Origin: Juglans regia | Taxonomy: Eukaryota; Streptophyta; Magnoliopsida; Fagales; Juglandaceae | DNA length: 64,000 bases | Direction of reading: 5' to 3' | NCBI RefSeq assembly: GCF_001411555.2 | Contig: NC_049912.1 | Span: 31,101,514 to 31,165,513 of the forward strand | Shown: positions 24,306 to 36,038 of the stretch, piece by piece | Position numbering within the stretch: position 1 is the stretch's first letter | How the letters are laid out: each line of letters starts with the position of its first letter | Made by a program: the position numbers and the translations under genes | The notes under the pieces: model-generated | Database searches by the model: none | What the model was told of the DNA's origin: nothing | What the model saw: the letters and a program-made list of their open reading frames with translations, nothing else

Positions 24306-27300
24306 TCAAAGTAACTCGTCAGTTCCTGTTAACCTAGCAAATTCACTTTCATCAATAGCTCCCCTTTTAAGCTTTTTCAGCAGGCGGTATTCTCGTGCCA
24401 AATCATCTTCATCTTCAATTGTCTGGGCAGCACGTCTCTGTTTAGCTGTTTTCTTCCTCATGATGGTAGCTGCAGGCTTTGGGGTTTTCTTGGGTTTATC
24501 GGGTTTTGGTTCTCGCTGTTGTGCTTCTTTCTTTGCTAGCAGATTCTTCTTTCTTTGTTTCTCACGAGATTTATCTCTGAATCATCAAAGACAAGCCATA
24601 AGCACAGGCTTAAATGGGAAATTGCAGGAAACAAAATTCATCACACTAAATGCACAAGGCATGCGGAATGACAGGTTTACTGGTTTCATACAAAAATTAT
24701 ACGTGATAAAAACAAATACATTTCATATCAATAATTACTTATTTGCCAATTCTAATATGGAATAATGGTTATATTTCGGGTTGAGTAGCCTACTGTCAAA
24801 AGATTTCTTCTCTTTATTTTTTCCACTATTTTGTCCCTTTTCAGTCAGTCCCAAGAGATGTTCCTAGCTATGTCTTCAGTTGACATAGGTCACCACCAAA
24901 GCCAATTCTTTTCGTGAAATCACAAAACCAATAGATTAGGTTCTTTACAGAAGCAGTAGAAAGACAATCCAAATAATAAAATAAGAGGTTTCATCTTTTA
25001 TTACTACCACAATTGAATTGCCTGTTGGGGACTTAAAAAATCATCTCAAAACTATTTTTACAAAAAGATACATTCATGATATGAAGAGGCCTTACTTATA
25101 TTTGATCTCCTTCAAATTGATGTTTTCAGCTGGAGTGAAGCCCTCAGTTGAAAGTGAGTGGTGCTTTACTTCAGGCATTGAAGGGAGCTGCAATAGGCCA
25201 TAGCCCATGGCCAATTTCCCAATTTCAAGCTCTTTCCACCTGGATAAATAAATGATAATGATTTAATAAATAGTTAAAGACAAACAGCACTGTAGTAAAA
25301 GATGAAGGCCTGTTAGTCACCTGAAAATATAAGAGCAGTGATGCTCCTTATATGCACGAATATATGAAACAAATGCCCTGACTCCTTTCTCCATGACATC
25401 ACGGTCCTTTTTGGCTGCAGACTGGATCTGAAACAAGGGTTGAATTCAGGTTGGATCAATTATCCACCAAATCAAAATTGGAAAAAATGGAGTTAAAATC
25501 TAAACCCATAGAGATAGATACGAATGTTCTCTTTTGCTGTCATTGTCAGTTTTGGGAAATGTAGTCGAATTCCATATAATCACTGTGAAGCTTGATGGAC
25601 TTAACAAGAGTTAGACATTCAACAAGCTTAGGATTCTAAACCTCCGCCAGGACCTTCTCATTTTGCTGCAGATAGCGCCACTCAATCCAAAGGAGTCTGT
25701 TTGCATTAAACAGGTGGAGAGACTAGAGAGAGAGTGGCACAAATTCATGCTTACCTGAGGAACAACATCAGGAGCCTCATCTGAGCATTTCCTCTCTACA
25801 AGAGAAACCCTTTTTATATGTAGGAATTCTACATAAGCTTCCTCCTGTACGAATGGAACTAAAGATATTCTCATCTTAAATTAAAACCAACAAATGAAAA
25901 ATGAATGAAAAGAGAGCTTAATTATCACATGGATACTGATCTAAGAATTTCACCTTTGGCAATAGAAAAACAATGGCATTTCCTTGTCTACCCATTCGGG
26001 CAGTTCGGCCGACTCTATGTACGAAAACATCTGGATTTTGAGGAGGATCATACTGTAAGAGCAACCAATAGATAAATCACCACTTAACACTTAGCTTTAA
26101 GAGTAAAATTTAAAAAAAAAAAAAAGAATATATCTTTAAAGATAACATAACAGATAGGCTACACCAATCTAGGTAGTTATTAAGCTACCTGCAGGATACA
26201 ATCAACATCTGGAATGTCAAGTCCACGTGCTGCAAGATCAGTACATAAAAGAATACCACTTGAAAGAGCTTTAAATGAAGCTAATGCCTTTTCCCTCACA
26301 GTCTACAATCATGATAAATCAGGATATCCACAATTAGTCCATAAAATGCTACTCCTCGATATTGACTTAGTGTGCTAATATTACCTGCTTCATCTGGCCA
26401 TGCAACGGGATCAAAGAGAACCCCTTCAAAACAGAAAGGCGTGGAAGAACGACTCCCCAATAATCAACACAAGCACAAGTCATGTAATATCTACATAAGG
26501 CAAGAAAAATAATTTTATGAGCTAACTCATTGTACTTTAATGAGGTAATGCAAACCATAATATGCTGGCATAACTTACATTATAATTTTTTTTGACTTGT
26601 TCTTGATAAGAAGATCAACAAGCTGGGATGGTTTCTTATTTGCTTCACATTCCATGTACTGCAAGAAAAATTGAGACTTCAACTTAAAACTAAGTGATTG
26701 ATGAAGGACAGATAAGGGCGTAACTCTTGAAGAGACACAGTAGCCAAGGTAATAAAATTTACATGGTTTTTGGTATGAGTATCAGATGTTCTTATACATT
26801 TGGTTGAAAATGTTTCTCACAGTTCTCAATCTTAGAAAATGACAGCACCACAAATCATCCATTTTTAAAGTTTATCTTCAACTCCACTTAAAATGAAGTT
26901 TCAAGTAACATGACTTCATAGGGATGGGGCAGTTTCTTTTTCCCCAATTGTGTAAAAAATATAGAATAAGAAGCCATCCTGGAGAGCATCCAGTAAACTA
27001 AATGTACATACATTCTCAAACAACACCATATACACAAACACCTTCATGAACCAACCAATCGCTGATAAAGTCAAAGCATCAGCCAGACAACATTAAGACT
27101 CTAAACCAACGGGTAATCCAAGTCAAAGTGCAATTTCACAAAATGGGGGTAAATCAACTGGAAATGCAATGTACCGCGTTGTGAAGGCCTGAAGGTGTTT
27201 TTGAAAAGTTAAGTTGTCCTGATGATGAAGGACCATTCACCAGCTTTGTTTCTGCCCTAACTTCAACCTTTACAGGATTCCTCAGCCCTGCTTTAGATAG

Positions 27301-28704
27301 CTCTTCAACCGCCTCGGTTTGAGTAGCTGAAAAAAGACCAGTTCTACGAAGCTTTGGTAAGCGAGATATAATGGAATTAATCTGCTTCTGGAACCCCATA
27401 TCCAATAGCCTATCAGCCTCATCCAAAATCAGAATCTGTACCAATCAAGAAAAATAGCATATAAACTGCACGATCATTATTCTATAGCATCCCAAGAGCA
27501 CACGGGAGATATTTCAAAAAAGCATAGTCGAGTTCAGCACTAGCCATGCATTTTACAGAAATAGAACATTATTGCTAGTCATTTAAAATATAACAGAAAT
27601 GTCAAAAGTAAAATTGTAGCGACACATGTTACAATCTTCCAATGCTGCTAGATGCCACAAAGGTTGCAACCCTATAGAAACATTTAAGTTAACTTTCAGT
27701 ACACATTTCAAACCCTAAAATAGCCCTTACTTGATTAATAAACTATTCAAAGTGATAAAGGCCTTGGTCTTGGTAATATGCCCCCTCAAGGTCTAAAGTT
27801 TGAATCCTCACAAACAATTTCTAGAGGTCATCCGACTGAGAGAACTTTCCCTAGAATTACCCGAATAGCATTTGCCTGGGCACCCCGGGATTAATCGAGA
27901 TTTTGTTCTCGGACACCCTGTACCAATCAAAAACAAAACTACTCGCTGGACATTTCCACGGAATAGGTCTTAAAATCCCAACTACGAATTCAGATTCTGT
28001 CATCCCAACATATAACATGGTAATAGTATCCGCGGTAAATATTGAGACGACAAGATCAAAACTAATAACCAGGACAGTGAAGTTACTAGAACAAATACCT
28101 CGAGGTTCCTAAAGTCCAAGCCGTCGACGCGTTCCATGATGTCGTATATTCTGCCCGGAGTGCCGACCAATAAATTAGCTCCTTCCTCTTCTATTTTCTT
28201 CAGGTCAGCTTTCACTTCCACTCCCCCAACGAGTAACACAGACTTAAAATTTGGTAGTGTCGAAACGAAAGGCTGAGCAACATCATATATCTGCGACGAT
28301 AACTCCCTGGTGGGCGAGATAATTATCCCCATTACCTGCCGGACCCAAAATTCTCTTTAATTTTGCGGATTATTCTCAGCAACCAACAAAATAATTTAGA
28401 GGAAACAATGACGAAGAAATAGAGGGAAACGAACCTGGAGGGGTTTAGGATGGGTTTTGGTTCTGCCGAGGATCTCAACGAGTGGGACCACGAAGGCTAG
28501 GGTTTTACCTGAGCCGGTGGCGGCGTCTACGGCCACGTCTTTGTAGCTGCATAGTAAGGGGATGGTGGCGGCTTGGACCGGCGTACAGAACTCGAAGCCA
28601 GCTTGGGTTAGGGCCTGTAGGACCGGGTCAGAGAGTGAAGGGTTGAGATCGGAGAAGCGCGTGTCCGTTAACGCGCTGCTACGGTTGGGCGAGTCGGAGT
28701 CCAT
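24306..28704 (-). CDS. RH18: DEAD-box ATP-dependent RNA helicase 18 (Spb4/DDX55-like)
   Basis: ATP-driven RNA helicase of the Spb4/DDX55 group, nucleolar and used in 60S subunit pre-rRNA processing. Eleven exons: 28435-28704, 28099-28335, 27175-27435, 26579-26658, 26385-26490, 26189-26302, 25954-26052, 25755-25844, 25321-25427, 25096-25239 and 24306-24576, totalling 1779 bp (592 aa, the Arabidopsis RH18 length). Visible motifs: Q motif [13 protein letters not shown] (37-49), Walker A AATGSGKT (61-68), SPTREL, GTPGR, DEAD (174-177), SAT (205-207), [16 protein letters not shown] and [11 protein letters not shown]. The DUF4217 region with [22 protein letters not shown] follows, then a Lys-rich tail ([15 protein letters not shown]) typical of Spb4 proteins. 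Start ATG at 28702-28704. The 3' end lies 961 bp upstream of the ENGase start, same strand, so the two genes are head-to-tail but separate transcription units. Confidence 0.95.
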
Positions 28705-28798
28705 GAGTTAGGAACAGCCGCCGTTTCTTCTTTATTGTTAGCTCGATCGTTCGAGGGTTCTGCGATTTTCAGTGCGCGGTTCTTGTGTTTTGTGTCTG

Positions 28799-28804
28799 TA
28801 TATA
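28799..28804 (-). promoter_or_regulatory. Possible TATA box of the RH18 gene
   Basis: TATATA about 95 bp upstream of the RH18 ATG, in a region otherwise of mixed composition. Position fits a core promoter, but the motif is common in this AT-rich DNA. Confidence 0.3.
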
Positions 28805-30949
28805 CCACTTTACACGAAAATATATGTAATTTTCCATTTAATTGTTTATTTTGGCATTACTAATATGCTTCGGGGCAACGAATTAATATATATTAATGAA
28901 GTTTTTTATTTATAAAATTATTTATATTTCAGAATATAAATTTTAAATTTTATAAATTAAATTTTACTACATAAATAGTATGTTTTATTAACCAGTTTAA
29001 TAATAAAATAACTCAATAATAAATAGAGAGGGGTATATAAACTAAATAGTTATCCCAATTAAATTTCACTTACCTATAAAAAAAATGTAAATTTTGAAAA
29101 TATACCATCAGGTTAACCAGCTTAATAAGAAGAGTGCTGATACACTTACAACACCTTATACAACACATTGTACAACAATGTGTTGTATAAGGGGTATTAT
29201 GGTAAAATCACTTTATTTTTATAAGGTGATTTTACCATAATACCCCTTATACAACACATTGTTGTACAATGTGTTGTATAAAGTGTTGTAGGTAAATCAT
29301 TTTTCTAATAAGAATGCTCTTTGGGCTCTATGAGAAGGCCCCACTTCGGTTGGTGGTTTTTTTTCCTTGTAGTCCAAAGGCCTATGCCAATTTTGTGGGA
29401 TTTTTTTTAATCTCGTTTATTTTTAAAAATTAAATAAGATGTAATAAGATTAAAATTAAAAATTAAATAAAATATTTTTTAAATATTATTTTTATTTTTG
29501 AATTTAAAAAAATTAATTTTTTATTTTATTTTATGTAAAAATTTTAAAAAATTATAATAATTATATGAGATAAATTGAATTAAAATGACTTTTGAAATTA
29601 AAAAAGAGTTTAATTTTTTCATTTACTCCATAATTTGTGTTTATATATATATATATATATATAAATAATCCTGATGGAACGAAATGTTTAAGTGATGTGA
29701 TGGATAAGAGTTTATTGATTAGTCTCTATAAACTCGTTGGAATGAAGTAAAACTCATATCTTCTGACAGTTTTTATTGGGCGATTCAAAGGATAATATGA
29801 ATTGTAGATCGCTTTGGTAAGACATGTCACCAATAAGCTCAATAACATAAATGACGGTATAACTATTGAGAGTGGTGGTTTAATCGTCTTTAGATCACTT
29901 TCAAATAATTTTTCATATACTGAATTCGAATCTAAATTTACTTTAAATTAGCTTAGAGATCAGGCGTGGTTTAAATAAATGAAAACAAAAAAAAAGATAA
30001 AAGAGAAGATAAAATGGCTGGAAAAAGTCATGGGCTGAGGTTGCCTTCTAAGTTCTTACTTAGCTTCGGAGAAAAGAAACAAATCACAATGTAGCTTATG
30101 CGTAAATTACAATCAAAATGAAGCTTTATGTTTCTGAATCATTCGAATCTGCCCACCTGTTTCTCTTCTCTACCTTAATTTAATAAAATAAAAAAGAAGA
30201 TGATAGAAAGAAAGAAAAAAAGAACCTAATTAAAGTCGTGACATTTGTTCATCTCATATTTTTAAAGTAAGGCTGTTCCTGATTCCACTCTTTCGATCGA
30301 ACACATTCGATATGTTGTCCCTTCCCCAACTTAAGAGGTGGTGGATGGCATTAATCCATGCAGGATTTTAAGAAGGATTTGAGAATTTAGTTTCAAAGAA
30401 CCTAAATTTATAATTAGTTGATCAATCTCTGTACAATGACTTCCTTGGCTGTCTCCATTGTCGTTTCCGGTAAAAGATTATATATTGGGGCTAAAGAGCA
30501 GGTGACTTGGCAACTACCTGAAACTGAAATGTTACCAAATACCCAATAATACTTCTCTACCTAAACCCTTTCTATATTTAAATCATGCTTCTTGGATTTC
30601 TATCTAAACCTAATGATTGTAATTTATATTGACGTTTTCTCTAATGGAATGGAGATCATTAAAGTCTCAGCTTCGAGGCCAAGCGACATGATTATAATTA
30701 GTTACCTCCAGGACCACCCACTAAATATATATTTACGCTGGAAAATGTATAAACAATATAATATATGACTGATCTACAGGATTAATGAACCACCATATAT
30801 TATATGATTTATAATAATCTTTAAATTTTATTAATAAATTGGGCTGCCAGCACGTCGTTGATTTCTCCAACCTGCATAGTTCTTATATTTATTCAAGACG
30901 CAGTACACCATCGTGTAAGACTTCCATTCGTAAACATACGTACAAACAA
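28805..30949. other. Divergent intergenic region between RH18 and TBL
   Basis: Lies between two divergently transcribed genes and so contains both promoters. It also holds a 148 bp foldback (29145-29292), one copy of the recurrent AT-rich element (about 29400-29610) and an (AT) tract at 29641-29663. No extra gene is recognised. Confidence 0.5.
29145..29292. repeat. Near-perfect foldback element with nested palindromes
   Basis: Arms of about 65 bp are almost exact reverse complements around a centre near 29219 (..AATCACTTTATTTTTATAAGG..). Each arm contains its own 35 bp hairpin: TTATACAACACATTGT, loop ACA, ACAATGTGTTGTATAA. It contains no coding sequence. It is best explained as a foldback MITE. 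Confidence 0.9.
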
Positions 30950-33900
30950 ATGAAGCCAACTCCCTCAGCTTCCTCCCCTCTTCTACGGAAGGCTCGTCTC
31001 TCTCCCTACCTTTTCACCTTACTATCTTTCATTGTTTTGGTCGCCGTTCTCTACGGCGAGGACTTCATTTGCCTTTTCAGCCAACCAATCCAACTCGCGC
31101 TGCCTCCGACCAGGACCAACCTGCCCCCCCGAACCGGTGAGTTGAATCAACCTATTTAATCCCAGTGAAAATTTCATAGACTCATATATGCCATATATAA
31201 TCTGAGAAAGTTGGGGCTCACGGATCAGTTTGGGTTAATTTTGGCGTGTTTTGGGGTTTAGAGAAGAAGTGGGAGAAGTTGCCGTTCGCAATAGGAAAGA
31301 CCGAGGAAGGATGTGACGTGTTCAGCGGGAGGTGGGTTCGGGACGAGTCGAATCGGCCTCATTACCAAGAATCGGACTGTCCGTATATACAACCACAGTT
31401 GACCTGCCAGGAACACGGACGACCCGAGAAGGATTATCAGTTTTGGAGATGGCAGCCCCACGATTGCTCTCTTCCCAGGTGAGTTCATTTTGTTTAGATA
31501 TCCGATATCCTTCAAGTAGTACCAAACATGGAATTAAAATGCATATCAAGAAGCTGCATGGTTAAGTTCGGAATTGTCATGCACTTAGATTGGAAGATTG
31601 GAAATTATTCAATACCATCTATTCTGGGTTTGGGGCCGCGGGGGGGGGTGTGTGGGTCAAGACTCAAATACCACAAAAGTTTTTTGTGTGTGTGTAATTA
31701 AGATATATATTGTGATTAATTATAGACTTTTTAAAGAGGTATTTTATAAATGAATGGATATTATCTGTGTTTTATTGGATTCCCATTTTCTAACTCATTG
31801 TATTTTAAAAAGATATTTTGCTCATAAAAAGATCATATGAAAATAAATAAATAAAATTAACATGATATATTAAATTGTAAAAACTTTAATTTTATAATAA
31901 AATAAATTTAATATATCATATCAATTTAATTTATAAATTTATTTTTATAATATCATATTCCTTATAAATTAGTGGGTAAGGTTTGATTAGTCAAGTCGGC
32001 GGACAGTTGCGATGCACGACCTGGAACGTTACGTTTGAGGTGGAAACTGGAAAGCCCGGTGGCCCGTGGGATTTGATGAATACCAAGTCAACCGCTACAG
32101 TAATTTTAATGGAAGCACGTCTCTTTTCTATCTCCCACCTGTCCCTGAAAGTGACATGCGGCATCTGGTTGTTGAAGTGCAGCCCACTTTGGAAGTTTTC
32201 TTTCCACGTGTCCACTTGTGGAGGTGGGCACGGCCCACTATATCATGCCAGTGCTGGCCCATCTAACCTAGTCCGAACTTAAGGAAATTGGTTCGAGAGT
32301 TGAGTTTAGACCATAGTATGGGCTGGTTGGTACGGCCCACCATATGGTCCATGATTATCCTTTTCATTCTTAACAGACAATTCTGTGGACTAGAAAACAA
32401 GAATTTAACAGTGTGAGCCAAGTTTTGTTGCACACGGTATCGTAAAGTCGGTTGCATTCAATGGAACTATTGGAAACATCCACATCAGTTCTATCCCCTT
32501 CACTTGTCTGATCCCAATTTTGTTTCTAATTAATCGCATGTCCACTCCCAACCCTTAAAAATCGTTCATCTTTCGATTTTTTTTCCAAACTCGACCTGAT
32601 TACTTGGAGTTCTTGAGTTTGAATATGATTTTATATTGCATCTATTCAATTAAATATTTCATATGTTGGTCCAGAAGAAAAACATTGTACCGATCTTAAG
32701 TTTATTTGTAATATTTACCGTACGTACTGATGCATGCAAACAAATTATAATAATAACATTAATGGTTTTCGAGAGAGTTAGAGTTAATGAAATTTGATCA
32801 AATAGACACATTTTGTGGTCAGTTTCTTTTGAATTCATATGTTTTTGTCTTTGTAAATGCATTACATGCACATAATGTTCTCGCCTCAAATTTATAATGC
32901 ACAGTTTCAATGCCACATTGATGCTCGAGACACTCCGAGGAAAGAGGATGATGTTTGTTGGGGATTCCCTCAACCGGGGTCAATATGTTTCATTTGTTTG
33001 TCTTCTCCATTCAATTATAGCCGAGGATGCCAAATCCATGGAAACTTTTGATTCACTCACCGTTTTCACAGCCAAGGTGACATTCAATTACTACTTAATT
33101 TACAGTACTGCATGCCCTCATTTTGCATGCTCTATCGTTATCTAACTTTTCTTTTTCTTTTTGTTTCCCAACGTCTAGGAATACAATGCCACGATCGAGT
33201 TCTATTGGGCACCATTTCTTCTAGAATCAAACGCAGACAATGCTGTTGTTCATAAAATATCTGATAGGATTGTTAGGAAAGGTTCAATCAATAAGCATGG
33301 CCGACATTGGAAAGGTGTTGATATATTAGTATTCAATACCTATCTTTGGTGGATGACTGGCTTGAAGATGAAGATATTGTAAGTTCTTTTTCTTAAAAAT
33401 AGAAAACCTTTTCACTTCCATGTTATCTCCTCCAAATTGCTTTAATGGCTTAAGTTTTCAGACTGGGATCTTTCGATGATGACATGAAAGAAATTATTGA
33501 GTTGTCAACTGAGGATGCTTATCGAATGGCAATGAAAAGTATGTTGAGATGGGTGCAGAAGAACATGGACCCTAAGAAGACAAGGGTCTTCTTCACTAGC
33601 ATGTCGCCTTCTCATGCAAAGTAATAACTTCGATCTCAAGACTCAAATAGCGTATATACTAGTTGCCATCTCAAATATATATTGGCTCTCTCCTTTTTTA
33701 TATGCATGAATATATATACATTGCATTCTAATTAGTTGGTTCAGGAATATGTACACGACGCAAATACATAGTGTTAGAAACTTAGAAATAAATTCTATCA
33801 ATCATTATTTTGGTGACAAACTGACCGCAACGGTGATTTTAGGGTGGATGGTACCAAATAATTAAGAGAGAAATATAGAGCAGTACTAGTACTTGACAGA

Positions 33901-34618
33901 ATTGAATATATTAATCATGTATATCCCATGCACGAATTTGCTATATATGGCGTCTGAGCATTTTAATAAATAGAATATGCCATGCAGCATGCTTTTGTAG
34001 ATACCTGTTAATGAAAACTTATAAGCCTAGCCGGGAGAGAGTAGAGATGATCTCTCACCAGCTCCCAATCCGGCCAGTAATTAATTACCAACGTCGCAAG
34101 TCATGATGATTATATATACACATATAATTTGCAAGGTGCAATGTGCAATGTGCATGAAAGATATATACCACCAGCACGTACAGCTGCGCGGGCGCGCGCG
34201 CACACACACATATAATATCACCATGCATGCACGTACGTACACTAATAATCGTTTAAAAATTTGGGATGCGCGCAGGAGTATAGACTGGGGAGGTGAACCA
34301 GGCCACAACTGTTACAATGAGACAACACTGATTGATCAAGATCAAAATTATTGGAGTTCAGATTGCCAAAAAAGCATAATGCATGTGATTGGAGAAGTAT
34401 TTGATAAAGCGAAGTTTCCCATTACATTTCTCAATATTACCCAACTCTCAGGTTATCGGAAAGACGCCCACACTTCAATCTACAAGAAGCAATGGAACCC
34501 ATTGACTCCTGAACAGTTAGCAAACCCTGTTAGTTATGCAGATTGTGTGCATTGGTGTTTGCCTGGCCTTCAAGACACTTGGAATGACCTTCTTTTTGCC
34601 AAGTTATTCTATCCTTAA
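30950..34618 (+). CDS. Trichome birefringence-like O-acetyltransferase (TBL33/34-like)
   Basis: Golgi type II membrane protein that transfers acetyl groups to wall polysaccharide, most likely xylan in the TBL33/34 clade. Six exons: 30950-31136, 31262-31478, 32905-33076, 33179-33378, 33462-33620 and 34276-34618, 1278 bp in total (425 aa). The start ATG at 30950 gives [19 protein letters not shown], then one transmembrane anchor (about residues 20-38, [18 protein letters not shown]). Exon 2 encodes the PMR5N domain ([36 protein letters not shown]). Exon 3 starts with the catalytic GDS motif ([15 protein letters not shown] 154-156). The last exon carries the DxxH box ([16 protein letters not shown]) and [12 protein letters not shown]. 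All key residues are present. Intron 2 is long (1.4 kb) and includes an unexplained GC-richer open segment (31980-32280). A copia element sits 178 bp past the stop, so the 3' UTR may read into it. The exact paralogue (33, 34 or 3) is inference. Confidence 0.93.
31983..32282 (+). other. Unassigned open, GC-richer segment in TBL intron 2
   Basis: About 300 bp open in more than one frame and clearly less AT-rich than the rest of the intron. One frame (32066-32266) includes [20 protein letters not shown], protein-like in composition. I do not recognise the family. It could be a captured gene fragment or the remnant of an inserted element. No splice sites join it to the TBL reading frame. Confidence 0.35.
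34184..34214. repeat. Alternating purine-pyrimidine tract (GC)n(AC)n(AT)n
   Basis: CTGCGCGGGCGCGCGCGCACACACACATATAAT-type tract in TBL intron 5, with an almost unbroken alternating run including a GC-rich core. It lies just before the acceptor of exon 6. Confidence 0.85.
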
Positions 34619-34796
34619 CCATGCATGCATGCATGTACAGATCATGCGATGGAATTTGATCTTGATCCAAATCCTAATTTCTTTCTTTCGGATCGGATGA
34701 ACTAGCCAGCCAGCTAGCTGCATGATGTGGACGATCGAGAGCTTGCACGCAAGTGGCATTAATTGAACTCATTTCATTTGAAGCAGTAGTACTGTC

Positions 34797-35054
34797 TATT
34801 AACATAGACTCTACTGATGCCTCAACAAACACCACTGCAGAGAAATCAAGTGTAACAACCATCACTGCAGAGAAATCAAGTACTACTGCAGAGGCACCGT
34901 AGACATCTTTCTTTCTGTTTTTTACCTCAAGTTGTAACCACTTTTTATTCTTTTCGGACTCTCTAGAAGTGTGTAACAACTATATAAATCTGCTACACTA
35001 GTACAGTAAATACACAAGGGAGAAATGAATTCCAGAAATCGTATTATTCTGTCA
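34797..35054 (+). repeat. 5' LTR of the copia element
   Basis: 258 bp, beginning TATTAACATAG and ending TTCTGTCA. Its start is TA rather than the usual TG. A TATATAAAT-like promoter element occurs near 34980. Confidence 0.92.
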
Positions 35055-35069
35055 TGGTATCTCAGAGCC
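35055..35069 (+). promoter_or_regulatory. Primer-binding site of the copia element
   Basis: TGGTATCTCAGAGCC immediately after the LTR. It resembles the initiator methionyl-tRNA complement with two additional bases (TC) in the middle. Confidence 0.75.
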
Positions 35070-35099
35070 AGAGACTGACAGTCTTTGCAAATCTGATCC

Positions 35100-36038
35100 A
35101 TGGAAGTCTCTAATCCCCTTCCCTCTCCTCCCTTTGCAAACATCTCTTCCTTTTCGCACCTTGTCACCACCAAACTTACTACCGATAACTATCCACTATG
35201 GCAAGTCCAAATCTCTGCTTACCTCCGTGGGCAAGATTTATATCAGTATGTTGATGGCACACTTACTGCTCCTCCAGCATCTCTTCCAGATTCCACTGCA
35301 CCTAATTCAGCGTATTCCTCCTGGAAACATATTGATCAGGCTGTTCTCAGTATTTTATTCTCATCTCTTTCGGAGTCTGTGCTTGGTCACGTACTTTCGT
35401 CAAACACTTCTCGTGCGCTGTGGCTTTCCCTCTCCTCTCTATTTACGTCTCACTCTCAAGCCAAGCGGTTTCAAGTCCGTTTCCAATTAGCCAATCTTAC
35501 CCGTGGTGACCAAAGTATTACTGATTATTTCAGTAAAGTACTGTCTCTTGCGGATATTCTTTCAGCCACTGGTTCTCCATTACCAGATCCGGATTTTGTC
35601 TCTTATCTCCTCACTGGTCTTGGCCCAGCTTATGATGCTTTTATCACCTCTGTGACAACACGAGCTGAGCCGATTTCTCCCAATGAATTATACCAACTAT
35701 TGCTAGTACATGAAAGTCGGCTTGCTCATAGTACACGCACATCTTTTTCGGTTGAGCCATCTGCGAATTTTACCAATACCAGTGGACGTGGTCGTAACCA
35801 GTTCCGTGGTGGACAGGGTCGCAATGGCAGAGGAAGATCTGGTCATCCTTCACGTGGTGGTCGCAGCTTCTCTCCAGCAGTGCAGAATCCCTCAGCACCC
35901 ACACAACGCCCATCCTGTCAAGTTTGTGGGAAGGCAGGTCATGTGGCTCTACAATGCTTCCATCGTTTTGACCATAGCTATCAATACGCCACACCAACAT
36001 CTTTCTCAGCCAACTTCACCACACCAAGCAATTTTTAG
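35100..36038 (+). CDS. Copia retrotransposon gag
   Basis: 312 aa open frame with the copia-type gag domain (UBN2-like; KLTTDNYPLWQVQISAYLRG near residues 25-45). It ends with a Gly/Arg-rich stretch and a CCHC zinc knuckle, CQVCGKAGHVALQC. In the family this forms the particle that packages the RNA. The frame closes with a TAG at 36036-36038, yet the same frame continues straight into a protease-like region. The stop may therefore be a mutation in an original gag-pol fusion. Confidence 0.9.
   Translation: MEVSNPLPSPPFANISSFSHLVTTKLTTDNYPLWQVQISAYLRGQDLYQYVDGTLTAPPASLPDSTAPNSAYSSWKHIDQAVLSILFSSLSESVLGHVLSSNTSRALWLSLSSLFTSHSQAKRFQVRFQLANLTRGDQSITDYFSKVLSLADILSATGSPLPDPDFVSYLLTGLGPAYDAFITSVTTRAEPISPNELYQLLLVHESRLAHSTRTSFSVEPSANFTNTSGRGRNQFRGGQGRNGRGRSGHPSRGGRSFSPAVQNPSAPTQRPSCQVCGKAGHVALQCFHRFDHSYQYATPTSFSANFTTPSNF

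Noticed and set aside
25611..25710. Exon-like stretch in RH18 intron 8 (frame with [19 protein letters not shown])
   Set aside because: The helicase frame joins exon 8 directly to exon 9 (..[15 protein letters not shown]..), and this stretch ends in a stop with no matching donor; possibly a chance frame.
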